Origin: Chloroflexota bacterium
GTDB taxonomy: Bacteria; Chloroflexota; Anaerolineae; Anaerolineales; UBA4823
NCBI GenBank assembly: GCA_030636125.1
Contig: DAOVXM010000234.1
Location: forward strand, 1-5,117
Reading direction: 5' to 3'
DNA length: 5,117 nt
Shown: positions 4,555-5,117 of the stretch, in pieces
Layout: the number at the start of each line of letters is the position of its first letter
How positions within the stretch are numbered: the stretch's first letter is position 1
The notes under the pieces: model-generated
Database searches by the model: none
The model's input: only the letters and a program-made list of their open reading frames with translations
What the model was told of the DNA's origin: nothing
Translations under genes and position numbers: made by a program

Positions 4555-5117
4555 ATGACTAAGTGGATTAAAGAGGTTGAATCACCCACGGAACGTAAGT
4601 GGGAGGAGTTCTATCGCAATCGTTTTCAGCATGACCGGCGGGTGCGCACCACCCACGGTGTGAATTGCACCGGTAGTTGTTCCTGGGAGGTCTTCGTAAA
4701 GGATGGCATCGTCACCTGGGAACTGCAAGCCACCGATTACCCTCAGTTGGAGGCGGGTCTGCCCCCCTACGAGCCGCGTGGTTGCCAGCGTGGTATTAGC
4801 TTCTCCTGGTACCTGTACAGTCCCATCCGCGTCAAGTATCCCTATGCCCGTGGGATCCTGCTCGACCTATGGCGTCAGGCTAAAGCCCAATATGATGACC
4901 CAGTCGAGGCCTGGAGCGCCCTGGTTGCCAATAATAGCGCACGCCGGGAATACCAGCAGGCGCGCGGCAAGGGAGGCTTCCGGCGGGCTTCTTGGGATGA
5001 AGTGCTGGAGTTGATCGCCGCTTCCGTGATCCACACTATTAAGAAGTATGGACCTGACCGGGTGATTGGCTTTTCCCCCATCCCCGCCATGTCGCAGGTC
5101 AGTTATGCCTCGGGCAG
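4555..5117 (+). CDS. narG: respiratory nitrate reductase alpha subunit NarG, 5' part only
   Basis: The first 187 residues of the molybdenum bis-MGD catalytic subunit, which reduces nitrate to nitrite; the full protein is usually around 1,200 residues, so most lies beyond the right edge. The FS0 [4Fe-4S] ligands are all visible: H34, C38, C42 and C77, in [14 protein letters not shown] and EPRGCQRG. The C42-C77 spacing of 35 equals that of E. coli NarG as I recall it. Further family blocks are [13 protein letters not shown] (51-63), [13 protein letters not shown] (84-96), DPVEAW (115-120), QARGKGGF (135-142), [17 protein letters not shown] (154-170) and [16 protein letters not shown] (172-187). 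The molybdenum-ligating Asp lies past the window end. The N-terminus before H34 is short and has no twin-arginine signal or hydrophobic stretch, which points to the cytoplasm-facing type of Nar rather than the exported archaeal type. narH, narJ and narI would be expected downstream. Confidence 0.97.
   Translation, partial: MTKWIKEVESPTERKWEEFYRNRFQHDRRVRTTHGVNCTGSCSWEVFVKDGIVTWELQATDYPQLEAGLPPYEPRGCQRGISFSWYLYSPIRVKYPYARGILLDLWRQAKAQYDDPVEAWSALVANNSARREYQQARGKGGFRRASWDEVLELIAASVIHTIKKYGPDRVIGFSPIPAMSQVSYASG

Noticed and set aside
4703..5014. 103-codon plus-strand frame within narG
   Set aside because: It overlaps conserved NarG coding sequence in another frame and shows no family motif.

Overview
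The window reads as the regulatory head and first structural genes of a respiratory nitrate reductase (nar) locus in a bacterium. No taxonomic marker is present. A multidomain NarX/NarL-type pair next to a cytochrome c-led nar operon, moderately high GC and clear Shine-Dalgarno sites would fit Chloroflexota (Anaerolineae-like), with Thermus-like operon logic. That assignment is inference, at moderate to low confidence.

Layout. Positions 1-280 hold no gene: a short run of 10-bp repeats at the left edge, then featureless sequence, then a good sigma70-type promoter (195-224) overlapped by a small dyad. A strong hairpin with a T-run lies at the start of the first gene. Next come a membrane sensor histidine kinase (281 or 347 to 2314) and a NarL/FixJ-type response regulator (2311-2964) that share an ATGA overlap. 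This two-gene unit closes with tandem terminator hairpins (2971-3022).

A second unit follows. Its leader (3023-3203) carries three nested or adjacent inverted repeats that fold into a three-way junction (3069-3194) ending just before the ribosome binding site of a small stand-alone receiver-like protein (3204-3617). That gene overlaps a membrane-anchored diheme cytochrome c gene (3607-4467), followed after 87 bp by narG, the nitrate reductase catalytic subunit, which runs off the right edge (4555 onward).

How it works together (inference from families): the sensor detects nitrate or a related signal through its extracytoplasmic helical domain, and perhaps a second cytoplasmic signal through a cysteine-containing GAF domain. 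It phosphorylates the LuxR-type regulator, which controls the nar operon. The diheme cytochrome passes electrons on the outer face of the membrane, while NarG lacks a Tat signal and should reduce nitrate on the cytoplasmic side, as in the Thermus NarC-NarGHI arrangement. The two least explained items are the structured leader 3069-3194 and the receiver-like protein beside it.
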